Shown here piece by piece: positions 9,437 through 18,811 of a DNA stretch of 37,328 nt. This stretch comes from Chlorobium sp. (GTDB taxonomy: Bacteria; Bacteroidota; Chlorobiia; Chlorobiales; Chlorobiaceae): assembly GCA_013203905.1 (NCBI GenBank), contig JABMPC010000015.1:1-37328 (forward strand). The letters run 5' to 3'. Below the pieces are notes generated by a model. The model did not search any database. It was not told the origin of the DNA and saw only the letters and a list, made by a program, of their open reading frames with translations. Both the position numbers and the translations under genes were made by a program. Each line of letters opens with the position of its first letter. Positions within the stretch are counted from its first letter, which is position 1.

Positions 9437-10573
9437 ATGCAAGGAATCCTCCGCTTTTTCGAATACTCAGGCTTTGCCAACCTCACCCCTGGCCATATCC
9501 TGATGGTGCTCATCGGTCTCCTGTTCATATACCTCGCCATCCGCCACGAGTACGAGCCTCTTCTGCTCGTACCTATTGGATTCGGCATTCTCATCGGCAA
9601 TACCCCCTTTCTGGAGAACGCAGGCCTGCAGCTCGGCATCTATGAACAGGGCAGCGTCATGAACTATCTCTACCAGGGGGTGCTCAAAGGCATTTTCCCG
9701 CCGCTCATATTCCTTGGCATCGGCGCCATGACCGACTTCAGCACCCTGCTCTCCAACCCGAAACTCATCCTTCTGGGAGCAGCAGCACAGATCGGCATCT
9801 TCCTCACCTATCTCGGCGCTCTGGTTCTCGGGTTCGGTAACCCGGAAGCCGCATCAATAGGGATCATCGGCGGAGCTGACGGTCCAACGGCCATCTTCAT
9901 CTCCTCCCGCCTTGCACCGCACCTCATAGGTTCCATTGCCATTGCGGCATACTCCTATATGGCACTTGTTCCGGTCATCCAGCCCCCCATCATGCGCCTC
10001 CTCACCACCCCCGAAGAGCGCAAAATCAGGATGAAACCGCCCCGCGCCGTCTCCAAGCAGGAGAAGGTCATCTTCCCAATCGCCGGACTCCTCCTCACCG
10101 GCTTCATAGCCCCCGGCTCGCTTCCCCTGCTCGGGATGCTCTTCTTCGGCAACCTGCTCAAAGAGTCAATGGTCACCAAGCGCCTCGCCGACACAGCAAG
10201 GAACGCCATGATTGACAGCGTCACCATCATTCTCGGCCTAACCGTAGGAGCCTCCACTCAGGCAACCACATTTCTCACGCCGCAGTCGATACTCATCTTT
10301 GTCCTCGGCGCCCTCTCCTTCATGATTTCCACTGCTGGCGGAATCCTGTTCGCCAAACTCATGAACCGCTTCCTGAAAGGCGAAAACAAAATCAACCCCC
10401 TTATCGGAGCAGCAGGCGTTTCTGCCGTCCCCGACAGCGCTCGCGTAGCACAGACGGAAGGACTCAAGGCTGACCCCAACAACCACCTGCTCATGCACGC
10501 CATGGCCCCCAATGTTGCAGGAGTCATCGGTTCAGCCGTCGCAGCCGGTATCATGCTCAGCTTCCTCATGTAA
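9437..10573 (+). CDS. mmdB: Sodium-translocating decarboxylase beta subunit (OadB/MmdB)
   Basis: The 378-residue integral membrane protein belongs to the OadB/MmdB/GcdB family, which decarboxylates carboxybiotin and moves Na+ outwards. Family marks are GGADGPTAIFISSRLAP near residues 144-160, including the aspartate implicated in sodium binding, and GAAGVSAVPDSARVAQ near 326-341. Roughly ten hydrophobic segments are spread over the chain and the length is normal. It ends the mmdADCB operon. In this family context the complex turns decarboxylation of methylmalonyl-CoA (or a related acid) into a sodium gradient. The real substrate cannot be told from sequence. Confidence 0.93.
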   Translation: MQGILRFFEYSGFANLTPGHILMVLIGLLFIYLAIRHEYEPLLLVPIGFGILIGNTPFLENAGLQLGIYEQGSVMNYLYQGVLKGIFPPLIFLGIGAMTDFSTLLSNPKLILLGAAAQIGIFLTYLGALVLGFGNPEAASIGIIGGADGPTAIFISSRLAPHLIGSIAIAAYSYMALVPVIQPPIMRLLTTPEERKIRMKPPRAVSKQEKVIFPIAGLLLTGFIAPGSLPLLGMLFFGNLLKESMVTKRLADTARNAMIDSVTIILGLTVGASTQATTFLTPQSILIFVLGALSFMISTAGGILFAKLMNRFLKGENKINPLIGAAGVSAVPDSARVAQTEGLKADPNNHLLMHAMAPNVAGVIGSAVAAGIMLSFLM

Positions 10574-10594
10574 AAGAGAGTTCCCTTCCTCTGA

Positions 10595-11695
<1,101 letters not shown>

Positions 11696-11734
11696 GAGCC
11701 GGGAAGCGAGGAACACAAACACGAGACAGGAAAG

Positions 11735-11777
11735 AAGCCCGGCCGGAAGTGAACAACAGCACCCGGCCGGGCTTTTT
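11735..11777 (+). terminator. Intrinsic terminator after hemB
   Basis: A 12-bp GC-rich stem (11735-11746 with 11763-11774) with a 16-base loop runs into TTTTT at 11773-11777. It lies between hemB and aroC. A longer aroC reading beginning at 11749 would contain half of this element, which argues for the later start. Confidence 0.85.
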
Positions 11778-11799
11778 CATAAAGGAACTTTCGACTGAC

Positions 11800-12993
11800 A
11801 TGATACGATACTTTACCGCAGGAGAATCACACGGCCCCGCACTCTCAGCCATCATTGAAGGCATGCCGGCCGGAGTAGCTGTCAGCCGGGAAGATATAGA
11901 CCTTCAGCTCCGGCGCCGTCAGCAGGGATACGGCCGCGGCGGACGCATGAAAATAGAAAGTGACACTGCCGAAGTCCTCTCCGGTATCCGCTTCGGTAAA
12001 ACCATAGGCTCCCCCATCTCCCTTATCATCCGCAACCGCGACTGGGAGAACTGGACAGAGAAAATGGCACAATTCGAGTCACACGAAGCGACCACCGAAA
12101 AAATCACCATACCGCGCCCCGGCCACGCTGACCTTGCCGGCCGTTTAAAATACGACTTCAACGACATCCGCCCCGTCATCGACCGCTCCTCCGCACGCGA
12201 AACCGCAGCAAGGGTTGCGGCAGGCTCAGTTGCGCGGATCTTTCTCCGCCAGCTCGGCATCGAAATCGGCAGCTGCATCTCCTCAATTGGTCCCGTAACC
12301 GACACCGAATCAGCCAAAACCATATCCACACTGCTTGAAAAAGGTGCCGAGTGTCTTGCTGGTGCAGCAGACCGCTCTGAAGTTCGCATGCTGGGGGAAA
12401 AAGCTGAAAAAGAAGCCATAGCCGCCATAGATCAAGCAAAAGAGAGGGGCGACACCCTCGGCGGCATCATTGAAATCTACATCACCGGTGTACCCGTTGG
12501 GCTCGGCAGTTACGCCCAGCACGACAGAAGGCTCGACAGCCAGCTTGCCGCAGCCGTCATGGCAATACAGGCAATAAAAGGGGTGGAAATCGGCCCTGCT
12601 TTCGAGAATGCCCGGAAACCCGGTTCTGAAGTGCACGACGCGCTGCATCTGGTAAAAGGGGAAGGGGTACAACGACCGACCAACCGGTCAGGAGGAATAG
12701 AGGGGAGCATGTCGAGCGGAGAAACCATTCACATACGGGCCGCAATGAAACCAATCTCTTCAATGCCCTCTCCCCTGCAGTCGTTCGACCTGGCAACCCT
12801 TGAGCCCGTTCTCTCGCGCTTTGAAAGAAGTGACACCTGCGCTGTTCCCGCAGCGGGCGTTGTTGCCGAAGCCGTTGTGGCTCCCGTCATTGCCAACGCC
12901 CTCTTTGAAAAGTTCGGCGGCGACCATCTTGAAGAGATCCGCGACCGCCTGAAGAGTCACCGTGAAGCAGTGCTCCGGGCCTTCTCCGGCTGA
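11800..12993 (+). CDS. aroC: Chorismate synthase
   Basis: The 397-residue FMN-dependent enzyme converts 5-enolpyruvylshikimate-3-phosphate to chorismate, the branch point to aromatic amino acids and quinones. The signature GESHGPALSAIIEG begins at residue 8, and RRRQQGYGRGGRM near 45, the GHADLAG segment near 109, RSSARETAARVAAG near 129 and the NRSGGIEGSMSSGE stretch near 305 are all present. The ATG at 11800 is chosen because family members begin directly before YFTAGESHG, an AAAGGA lies upstream, and the upstream extension would overlap the hemB terminator. The 3' end overlaps convergent cysE by 37 bases. Confidence 0.96.
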   Translation: MIRYFTAGESHGPALSAIIEGMPAGVAVSREDIDLQLRRRQQGYGRGGRMKIESDTAEVLSGIRFGKTIGSPISLIIRNRDWENWTEKMAQFESHEATTEKITIPRPGHADLAGRLKYDFNDIRPVIDRSSARETAARVAAGSVARIFLRQLGIEIGSCISSIGPVTDTESAKTISTLLEKGAECLAGAADRSEVRMLGEKAEKEAIAAIDQAKERGDTLGGIIEIYITGVPVGLGSYAQHDRRLDSQLAAAVMAIQAIKGVEIGPAFENARKPGSEVHDALHLVKGEGVQRPTNRSGGIEGSMSSGETIHIRAAMKPISSMPSPLQSFDLATLEPVLSRFERSDTCAVPAAGVVAEAVVAPVIANALFEKFGGDHLEEIRDRLKSHREAVLRAFSG

Positions 12994-13799
12994 TCCCCGT
13001 CGGTCTGGTTATACTTGCCAACCAGGCGCTGGTTCATGTCGAGTGAAGGCTCGGCACTCTCCGTCCGCCCCACAATCTCAGCAGGCACACCGGCAACCGT
13101 ATAATGAGGGGGAACATCCTCCAGCACAACGCTACCTGCGCCAACCTTCGCACCCTCACCTATCACCACATTACCAAGTATCTTCGCCCCTGCCCCTATC
13201 AGCACCGACTTATGCACCTTCGGGTGACGATCACCCGTCTCCTTGCCCGTACCCCCAAGGGTCACCTCATGGAGCAGCGACACATTGTCGTCCACCACGG
13301 CCGTTTCACCAATCACAAGGCTCGTGGCATGATCAAGAAGAATCCCCTTGCCTATCACCGCCGCCGGATGAATGTCGACCGCAAACACTTCCGACATCCG
13401 GTTCTGAATGAAATATGCCATGGTCTTCCGGCCGTTCTTCCATAGCCAGTGCGCAAGACGGTAGGCCTGAAGCGCCTGATACCCCTTCAGAAACAGCATG
13501 ATCTCAAAATAATAGACCGCGGCCGGATCGCGCTGTTGGGTTGCCACAAGGTCATAGGCCGCCCAGGCAACCCTGTCAGGGCACTGGCGGTAAAAGTCCT
13601 CAATCAGCCCCTGCAGGACAGGAGGCGGAAAATGCTTCGAGCCCAACTTCACAGCAAGGAGCATCGCAAGTGAAGAAGCAAAATCATCAAACTGCATGAT
13701 ATGCTGCTCCAGAAACATGCTGATGTCGGGATCGCGACGGCACTCAACCGCAGCCTCCGACACAATGCTCTCCCACACCTTCCCTACATCTATATCCAT
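12957..13799 (-). CDS. cysE: Serine O-acetyltransferase
   Basis: The 280-residue protein acetylates serine to O-acetylserine, the acceptor for sulfide in cysteine synthesis. The N-terminal two thirds is helical, followed by a left-handed beta-helix of hexapeptide repeats. The active-site region reads DIHPAAVIGKGILLDH and VIGETAVVDDNVSLLHEVTLGG, with GDRHPKV after it. The start at 13799 (MDIDVGKVW) is preferred; a frame open 25 codons further upstream is cysteine- and phenylalanine-rich and unlike the family. No clear ribosome site precedes either start. It converges on aroC with a 37-bp overlap. A C-terminal tail of about 30 residues is polar and probably disordered. Confidence 0.93.
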   Translation of the reverse strand: MDIDVGKVWESIVSEAAVECRRDPDISMFLEQHIMQFDDFASSLAMLLAVKLGSKHFPPPVLQGLIEDFYRQCPDRVAWAAYDLVATQQRDPAAVYYFEIMLFLKGYQALQAYRLAHWLWKNGRKTMAYFIQNRMSEVFAVDIHPAAVIGKGILLDHATSLVIGETAVVDDNVSLLHEVTLGGTGKETGDRHPKVHKSVLIGAGAKILGNVVIGEGAKVGAGSVVLEDVPPHYTVAGVPAEIVGRTESAEPSLDMNQRLVGKYNQTDGDQPEKARSTASR

Positions 13800-14267
13800 A
13801 ACACTTGAAAACGGCTCCCCGCCGCAAGAAAAACATGAACAAAAGAAAACCCGCTGCACACGCAACACATACAAACAAACTCCCTCGTAAAAGGTTCAAG
13901 TACAAGAGCGCTTCAATACACTACCCTTCATCTTGGCTTGCTTTAAGTTACTCGGCAGTTCATTTTACGAAGTTTCTGATGCTCTGCCAATTCTCTTTTT
14001 CTTTCTGCAGTTATCTTTACACGACGGCAATAATGCTGTTGCTCTGTGAGCGCCCCATACCACTTTCAAACATAAGCATAGTCTTGCACTCTGGCCAGGG
14101 CCCGGGAAGGGCAATGGCGGGATACTCCTGATTCGCCTCCAGCAGATTTTTACCCGAAAAAAATCCCCCGCTGAGCTTACATTACAATTCCCCCCCCCTT
14201 TTCACACAAAGGGCACCTCTCTTTCTTCTTGAGTCTTGAGATCGCGCCCAATAGAATGGAGGCAACC
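13800..14267. other. Gene-poor spacer between cysE and the M15 peptidase
   Basis: I see no convincing gene in these 468 bases. The part from about 13880 to 14060 is AT-richer than its surroundings. A hairpin with a CAGC/GCTG base and a GATTTTT/AAAAATC stem spans 14140-14173, and a run of nine C occupies 14190-14198. No tRNA-like T-arm, strong promoter or terminator was recognised. The only long open frame here encodes a low-complexity string without family character. Confidence 0.6.
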
Positions 14268-14885
14268 ATGAGTTTTGTCCATTTCCACGATGATGTACTC
14301 TTCACCCAGCGGCTTCTTGCTGCTGAACGGCTCTACCTCGGTGCCCTTGACGGTCTCTGGGGCCCCATAACCGAACGGGCCTACCAGGAATTCAGCTTGC
14401 GTACGGCGGCAATAACGAAGGAGTTGGGAGCATTCGACACCAGATCCGAACAGAACATCTGCTCACTCTCCCTCCGTACGCAGCGAGTGTGCCGCATCTT
14501 TCTCGCGCGGGTTCTGGAAGGAGGAATAAGGGTCAGGGTCATTTCCGGCACACGCACCTACAAAGAGCAGGACGAACTCTTCCGCCATGGCCGTTACGGC
14601 AACCCCGGTCCAAGGGTCACCAATGCCAGAGGAGGGCGCAGCAACCACAACTTCGGCATTGCCTGGGATATCGGCATCTTCACCGAAGAAGGAGGCTATA
14701 TCACACAGAAAGAGGACTACGACGAAGCCGCACGAATCGGACTGACGCCCGAGATTGAGTGGGGAGGGTTCTGGAAAAACTTCCCCGACAGACCCCACTA
14801 CCAGCTCCGATTCAAGCAGCTCCTCAGCATCGCAACCCTCAGAGAGCACTTTGAGGAAGGAGAAACAATTCAATCGTATGCATGA
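14268..14885 (+). CDS. M15-family peptidoglycan peptidase with N-terminal peptidoglycan-binding-like segment
   Basis: The 205-residue product resembles VanY/CwlK-type L-alanyl-D-glutamate or D-Ala-D-Ala peptidases and phage endolysins. Zinc ligands appear as S-x-H-x6-D in RSNHNFGIAWD and as the histidine of RPHYQLR, with the catalytic glutamate in EIEWGGFW. The first 45 residues (RLYLGALDGLWGPITERAYQEF) look like one peptidoglycan_binding_1 repeat. GGAGG lies five bases before the ATG at 14268, a strong site in a genome where most are weak; a TTG-started extension is discarded. There is no signal peptide, so how it would reach the wall is unclear. No holin, portal or other phage gene is adjacent. 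Confidence 0.85.
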   Translation: MSFVHFHDDVLFTQRLLAAERLYLGALDGLWGPITERAYQEFSLRTAAITKELGAFDTRSEQNICSLSLRTQRVCRIFLARVLEGGIRVRVISGTRTYKEQDELFRHGRYGNPGPRVTNARGGRSNHNFGIAWDIGIFTEEGGYITQKEDYDEAARIGLTPEIEWGGFWKNFPDRPHYQLRFKQLLSIATLREHFEEGETIQSYA

Positions 14886-14986
14886 GAAAGAGGCTGCGTC
14901 TCACCAGCTTTTGAAAGCGGTTTTTTTTGCGTACACTTTGCTTGCGCAGTACCAACACCAACAGGCAACAACTCTCTTGCAAAGCA

Positions 14987-15412
14987 ATGCAGATATCACG
15001 CAAAATCGAGATTGACTACGGCCACACCCTGCCGAACCACTATTCATTCTGCAACCAGCTGCACGGCCACCGCGGAGTGATTGTAGCCACCGTTGAAGGC
15101 CCGGTTGTCACAGAAACAGGCGACAGCCGGGAAGGCATGGTCATGGACTTCAAATTCCTCAAAGACATCATGCTGGAGCACATCCACAACCAGCTCGACC
15201 ACGGGTTTGCCGTCTGGAAAGACGACCACGAAGACCTTGAGTTCATCACGAAGCGCAACACCCGCGTCCTCGTCACCGATGAGCCCCCCACCGCAGAATA
15301 CCTCGCCAAATGGGCATTCAGCCAAATCAAAGACCATCTCCCCAAATCCATCACCCTCACCAACCTCCGCTGGTACGAAACGCCCAACAACTGGGCGGAT
15401 TATGATGGATAG
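14987..15412 (+). CDS. queD: 6-pyruvoyl-tetrahydropterin synthase / QueD-family protein
   Basis: The 141-residue protein belongs to the PTPS/QueD fold (6-carboxy-tetrahydropterin synthase, queuosine or archaeosine precursor synthesis). Zinc ligands are the histidine of DYGHTLP and the pair in LHGH; the catalytic cysteine is in YSFCNQLHGH. Later family points are MDFKFLK, QLDHGF, PTAEYLAKW and a C-terminal WYETPNNWA containing the substrate-binding glutamate. The ATG at 14987 gives the standard length; an upstream TTG adds twenty unlikely residues. It begins about 100 bases after the M15 gene. No other queuosine genes are near, so the product in vivo is inferred. Confidence 0.9.
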   Translation: MQISRKIEIDYGHTLPNHYSFCNQLHGHRGVIVATVEGPVVTETGDSREGMVMDFKFLKDIMLEHIHNQLDHGFAVWKDDHEDLEFITKRNTRVLVTDEPPTAEYLAKWAFSQIKDHLPKSITLTNLRWYETPNNWADYDG

Positions 15413-15536
15413 AGAACACCGTACCAACCCGCTGGCCAAAAGCGATGGGTGTTACAACAGAAACCATGCAAGGAGAAGCGAAAGACAATGTCAGCAAGAT
15501 TCAAGTAACCTGCCTATTATTACTATATTGTCGCAG

Positions 15537-15566
15537 TTGCCAACCAATCCGATAGACCCTTATTCT
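15537..15566 (+). promoter_or_regulatory. Candidate sigma-70 promoter for the mrp operon
   Basis: TTGCCA (15537-15542) and TATTCT (15561-15566) are separated by 18 bases. Transcription would begin near 15573 and give an mrpA leader of about 150 bases that contains all the RNA structure described next. An alternative TATATT at 15524-15529 lacks a good -35 partner. Confidence 0.5.
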
Positions 15567-15600
15567 GCTCTGCCACCGACCGGCATAAGCCTGTTTCAGG

Positions 15601-15692
15601 GAGAGATCACTCTTGATGATCACCTCTCTCTTCATAGCTGTAAGGGCAGGGATGGGGGGACATCCTGAAGGCTTGGGCTGCCCCTCTCGGGG
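15601..15692 (+). ncRNA. Structured mrpA leader RNA, candidate riboswitch or attenuator
   Basis: Three structures can be drawn. A stem at 15601-15628 pairs GAGAG/CTCTC and ATCA/TGAT around a 7-base loop with a 3-base bulge. A nested element pairs GGGCAG (15644-15649) with CTGCCC (15678-15683) around an inner GGATG (15650-15654)/CATCC (15661-15665) hairpin with loop GGGGGA and a 12-base junction. A third hairpin, CCCC (15681-15684)/GGGG (15689-15692), uses the same C bases as the outer helix, so the two cannot form together. It lies 35-125 bases before the first gene of a sodium/proton antiporter operon. A cation sensor such as the DUF1646 (Na+-I) class is the obvious hypothesis, but I cannot confirm the family. 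Confidence 0.5.
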
Positions 15693-15726
15693 TTGAATGG
15701 AATTTTGTTAACCGGAACATAATGAT

Positions 15727-18024
15727 GTGCTTGGTCTTATAGCAACAGGATTTCTGGCGTCTGCCATGGCGCCTGTACTGTATAAACGCTACAAGGAAAA
15801 TTTCGGCTGGATCGCCGTGTCGTTTCCTCTGTATATGTTTTTCAGCTTTCTGTCGCGTTATCCTCGCATCGCAGCCGGGGAGTCCCTACGGGAATCTCTC
15901 CCGTGGGTACCATCTCTCGGAATCAATTTCTCATTTCTGCTTGACGGGCTGAGCCTGACCTTTGCGCTCATCATCACGCTTGTAGGCGCGGCAGTTTTTC
16001 TTTATGCCGGAGCATACATGAAAGGGTACAAAGATGCCGGGAAGTTTTATCTCTCCATCGGCGTTTTCATGACCTCAATGCTCGGACTTGTTCTCGCGGA
16101 CAACATGCTCCTGCTGTTCGTATTCTGGGAACTGACGAGCTTCAGTTCATATCTGCTGATCGGGTTCAATCATCACAAAGAGTCGTCCCGCAAGTCGGCG
16201 CTTCAGGCTCTTCTGGTAACAGGAGGCGGCGGGCTTGCACTGCTTGCAGGCATTCTGCTGCTGGGAAGCGTAACAGGTACTTATGAGATTTCCTCGTTCT
16301 ATGACATGAACCGGGTAATTACGGCTCACAGCCTCTATCCTGCAATCGTTGCTCTGCTGCTGCTCGGGGCATTCACCAAATCAGCTCAGTTTCCGTTTCA
16401 TTTCTGGCTGCCGAACGCCATGGAGGCACCTACCCCTGTCAGCGCCTATCTGCATTCGGCAACCATGGTCAAGGCTGGCGTCTACCTGATTGCCAGACTG
16501 AACCATGAAATTGGCGGCACGCCTCTCTGGCAAGACACCGTTCTGGTAACAGGAGCCGTGACCATGCTCTTCACCGCCACGCTTGCCTTCAGGCAGACGG
16601 ACTTGAAAAAGCTGCTTGCCTATTCCACACTGGCCGTACTCGGTACGCTGGTGATGCTGCTGGGCATCGGTTCAGAGCTTGCGATCAAGGCGTTCTTCAT
16701 CTACCTCATAGCGCACTCGCTCTATAAAGGAACTCTCTTTCTGGTGGCCGGCACGATAGACCACGAAACCGGGACGCGCGATATCGGCAAACTCGGCGGG
16801 CTGCGCAAAGCCATGCCGGTGACGGCGGCGGCGGCAGCCCTGGCCTCTTTTTCAATGATGGGGGTGATTCCCCTCATCGGTTTTATTGGCAAGGAGACTG
16901 TCTATAAAGCAATACTTGAACTTGATCGCTGGGGGCTGCCGCTCATCACCGCAGCAGTGCTTGCCAATGCCTGTGTTGTCATGGTGACCCTGCTCGTGGG
17001 GTTCCGGCCGTTCTGGGGGAAAGCCGGAGAGACACCCAAACAGGCTCACGAGGCTCCGCTAAAAATGCTTCTGGGGCCGGCTCTTCTGGCGGTTCTGGGA
17101 CTGCTCATCGGTCTTTTTCCGGACTTTTTCATTTCCGCCATGCTTGAACAGTCAGCCAGAAGCATCCTTTCCGAAGAGCTCAGCCTGAAGATTGCCCTGT
17201 GGCATGGGGTCAATCTGGTACTGATACTGAGTTTCGTTACGCTGCTGCTCGGAGGACTTCTCTATACGCTGCGTCCCGCTACTCTCCGGCACTCTTTCTT
17301 CTCTGCCCTTCCTGCCCTCATCAAACCCTCATCATGGTACGAAAGCGCACTCAAAGGGATGCTTTCGTTCGCAAGGCTCCAAACCAAGACTTTGCAGAAC
17401 GGCTATCTGCGGAACTACAGCATGGTGATTGTTCTTGCCGTTCTCCTCTCGTCCTCGTTTGCTCTGTACAAAGGGTATGGGAAAATGCCTCCCGTTCCTG
17501 ATGCCTCAATCACCTTCTATGAGGCCGCGCTTGGCTTCATCATCATCGCTGCAACCATCCTTCTGACAACCTCAACATCAAGACTCAAGTCGGTCGTATC
17601 ACTGGGAGTTCTCGGCTTTTCAATCGGTATCATCTTCGTAATCTATGGTGCACCCGATGTTGCACTCACAACCTTCGCCATCGAGACGCTGAATGTGATT
17701 CTCTTCATGCTGGTACTCTATCGGCTTCCGAAATTTTTCAACCACTCCTCTTCTTCAAACAGAATACGAGATGCAGTCATAGCTGGAAGCGTTGGAGTGT
17801 TCATGACGCTGGTCGTCCTGTTTTCAACCTCGTTCGAGCTCTCTTCGGAGCTGAAGGACTATTTCGCTTCAGCAAGTCTTCTGGAGGGGAAAGGACGCAA
17901 TGTGGTCAATGTAATCCTCGTGGATTTCAGGGCTCTGGATACACTTGGTGAAATCACCGTCCTGGCCATAGCAGCCATCGGAGTAATGACAATACTGAAA
18001 ACAGGCAGGGAGGGGAGGGCCTAA
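15727..18024 (+). CDS. mrpA: Mrp/Mnh cation:proton antiporter subunit A
   Basis: The 765-residue protein is the large MrpA subunit, related to complex I NuoL. It has about 20 membrane segments. Conserved ion-path residues include the glutamate of [14 protein letters not shown] near 137, the lysine of [19 protein letters not shown] near 218 and HSATMVKAG near 241. The C-terminal third contains the extra MrpA/MbhE-like domain ([33 protein letters not shown]). A full-length A with a separate B defines a group 1 Mrp system. The start is GTG at 15727; a TAA stop in frame at 15709 limits extension, and two out-of-frame ATGs lie just before it. mrpB follows after two bases. Confidence 0.95.
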   Translation: MLGLIATGFLASAMAPVLYKRYKENFGWIAVSFPLYMFFSFLSRYPRIAAGESLRESLPWVPSLGINFSFLLDGLSLTFALIITLVGAAVFLYAGAYMKGYKDAGKFYLSIGVFMTSMLGLVLADNMLLLFVFWELTSFSSYLLIGFNHHKESSRKSALQALLVTGGGGLALLAGILLLGSVTGTYEISSFYDMNRVITAHSLYPAIVALLLLGAFTKSAQFPFHFWLPNAMEAPTPVSAYLHSATMVKAGVYLIARLNHEIGGTPLWQDTVLVTGAVTMLFTATLAFRQTDLKKLLAYSTLAVLGTLVMLLGIGSELAIKAFFIYLIAHSLYKGTLFLVAGTIDHETGTRDIGKLGGLRKAMPVTAAAAALASFSMMGVIPLIGFIGKETVYKAILELDRWGLPLITAAVLANACVVMVTLLVGFRPFWGKAGETPKQAHEAPLKMLLGPALLAVLGLLIGLFPDFFISAMLEQSARSILSEELSLKIALWHGVNLVLILSFVTLLLGGLLYTLRPATLRHSFFSALPALIKPSSWYESALKGMLSFARLQTKTLQNGYLRNYSMVIVLAVLLSSSFALYKGYGKMPPVPDASITFYEAALGFIIIAATILLTTSTSRLKSVVSLGVLGFSIGIIFVIYGAPDVALTTFAIETLNVILFMLVLYRLPKFFNHSSSSNRIRDAVIAGSVGVFMTLVVLFSTSFELSSELKDYFASASLLEGKGRNVVNVILVDFRALDTLGEITVLAIAAIGVMTILKTGREGRA

Positions 18025-18026
18025 CC

Positions 18027-18446
18027 ATGCATTCAGTCATTCTTGCAACAGCATCGCGCTACCTTCTGGCCCTGATTCTCATGTTTTCAGTGTTCATGCT
18101 CCTGCGCGGCCATAACGAACCCGGAGGCGGTTTCGTCGGCGGCCTGGTAGCTGCCGCCGCCTATGCGCTCTATTTTCTCGCTAACGGACTTGATGCGGCA
18201 CGCTTGATATTCCGCTTTGAACCGCTGCGAACTTCAGCGCTCGGCCTCTTTCTTGCCCTTCTGAGCACTCTGCCTTCGCTTGTAACAGGACAGCCATTCA
18301 TGACTGCGATATGGGTTGATACAGGCATTGCGCCAATCGGCAAGGTAGGAACTCCCCTTCTGTTCGATCTCGGGATATACCTCCTGGTTCTGGGTATTAC
18401 GCTCACCATCATTTTTTCGCTGGCTGAGGAGGACGGCCTGTCATGA
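18027..18446 (+). CDS. mrpB: Mrp antiporter subunit B
   Basis: The 139-residue membrane protein matches MnhB/MrpB. It has about four helices and the family hallmark [24 protein letters not shown] near residue 27 (cited here only by position and its NEPGGGF core). MrpB is required for assembly and activity of the seven-subunit antiporter in the inner membrane. The start lies two bases after the mrpA stop, and the gene ends in an ATGA overlap with mrpC. Confidence 0.94.
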   Translation: MHSVILATASRYLLALILMFSVFMLLRGHNEPGGGFVGGLVAAAAYALYFLANGLDAARLIFRFEPLRTSALGLFLALLSTLPSLVTGQPFMTAIWVDTGIAPIGKVGTPLLFDLGIYLLVLGITLTIIFSLAEEDGLS

Positions 18447-18811
18447 CAACTCTTCTTGCCATCATCATCGGCGTTCTCTACGCCGCAGGGATCTACCTCA
18501 TTTTGAGGCGCAGCATGGTCAGGGTGATATTCGGCCTGATTCTTCTGGGTCATGCAGCCAATCTCATGATCTTTACCGTTGGCCGTCTAACCAAAGGATC
18601 TCCGGCCTTCGTGCCTGAAGGGGCAGAGAGCATTATTACCAGGCCGTTTGCCGATCCTCTTCCGCAGGCGCTCATACTGACGGCTATTGTCATAGGGTTC
18701 GGAGTGCAGGCGTTCGCCATCGTCCTCTTCAGGCGCACCTATCAGACTCTGAAAACCGGTGATCTGGATGAAATGCGGAACACGGACCGTCTGCCGGAGA
18801 AGCTGCCATGA
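18443..18811 (+). CDS. mrpC: Mrp antiporter subunit C (NuoK-like)
   Basis: The 122-residue protein resembles NuoK, with three membrane helices. The [14 protein letters not shown] stretch near residue 33 and [17 protein letters not shown] near 70 are typical of MrpC/MnhC. It overlaps mrpB and mrpD by four bases each, so the subunits are probably made in coupled fashion. The final twenty residues form a charged cytoplasmic tail. Confidence 0.95.
   Translation: MTTLLAIIIGVLYAAGIYLILRRSMVRVIFGLILLGHAANLMIFTVGRLTKGSPAFVPEGAESIITRPFADPLPQALILTAIVIGFGVQAFAIVLFRRTYQTLKTGDLDEMRNTDRLPEKLP

Noticed and set aside
13885-13925. GGTTCAAGTAC resembling a tRNA T-arm
   Set aside because: No acceptor stem, anticodon arm or CCA-compatible pairing can be drawn around it.
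13805-14131. A 108-codon frame in the cysE-M15 spacer
   Set aside because: It begins inside the region upstream of cysE on the other strand, has no ribosome site and encodes serine/phenylalanine-rich sequence without a recognisable pattern.
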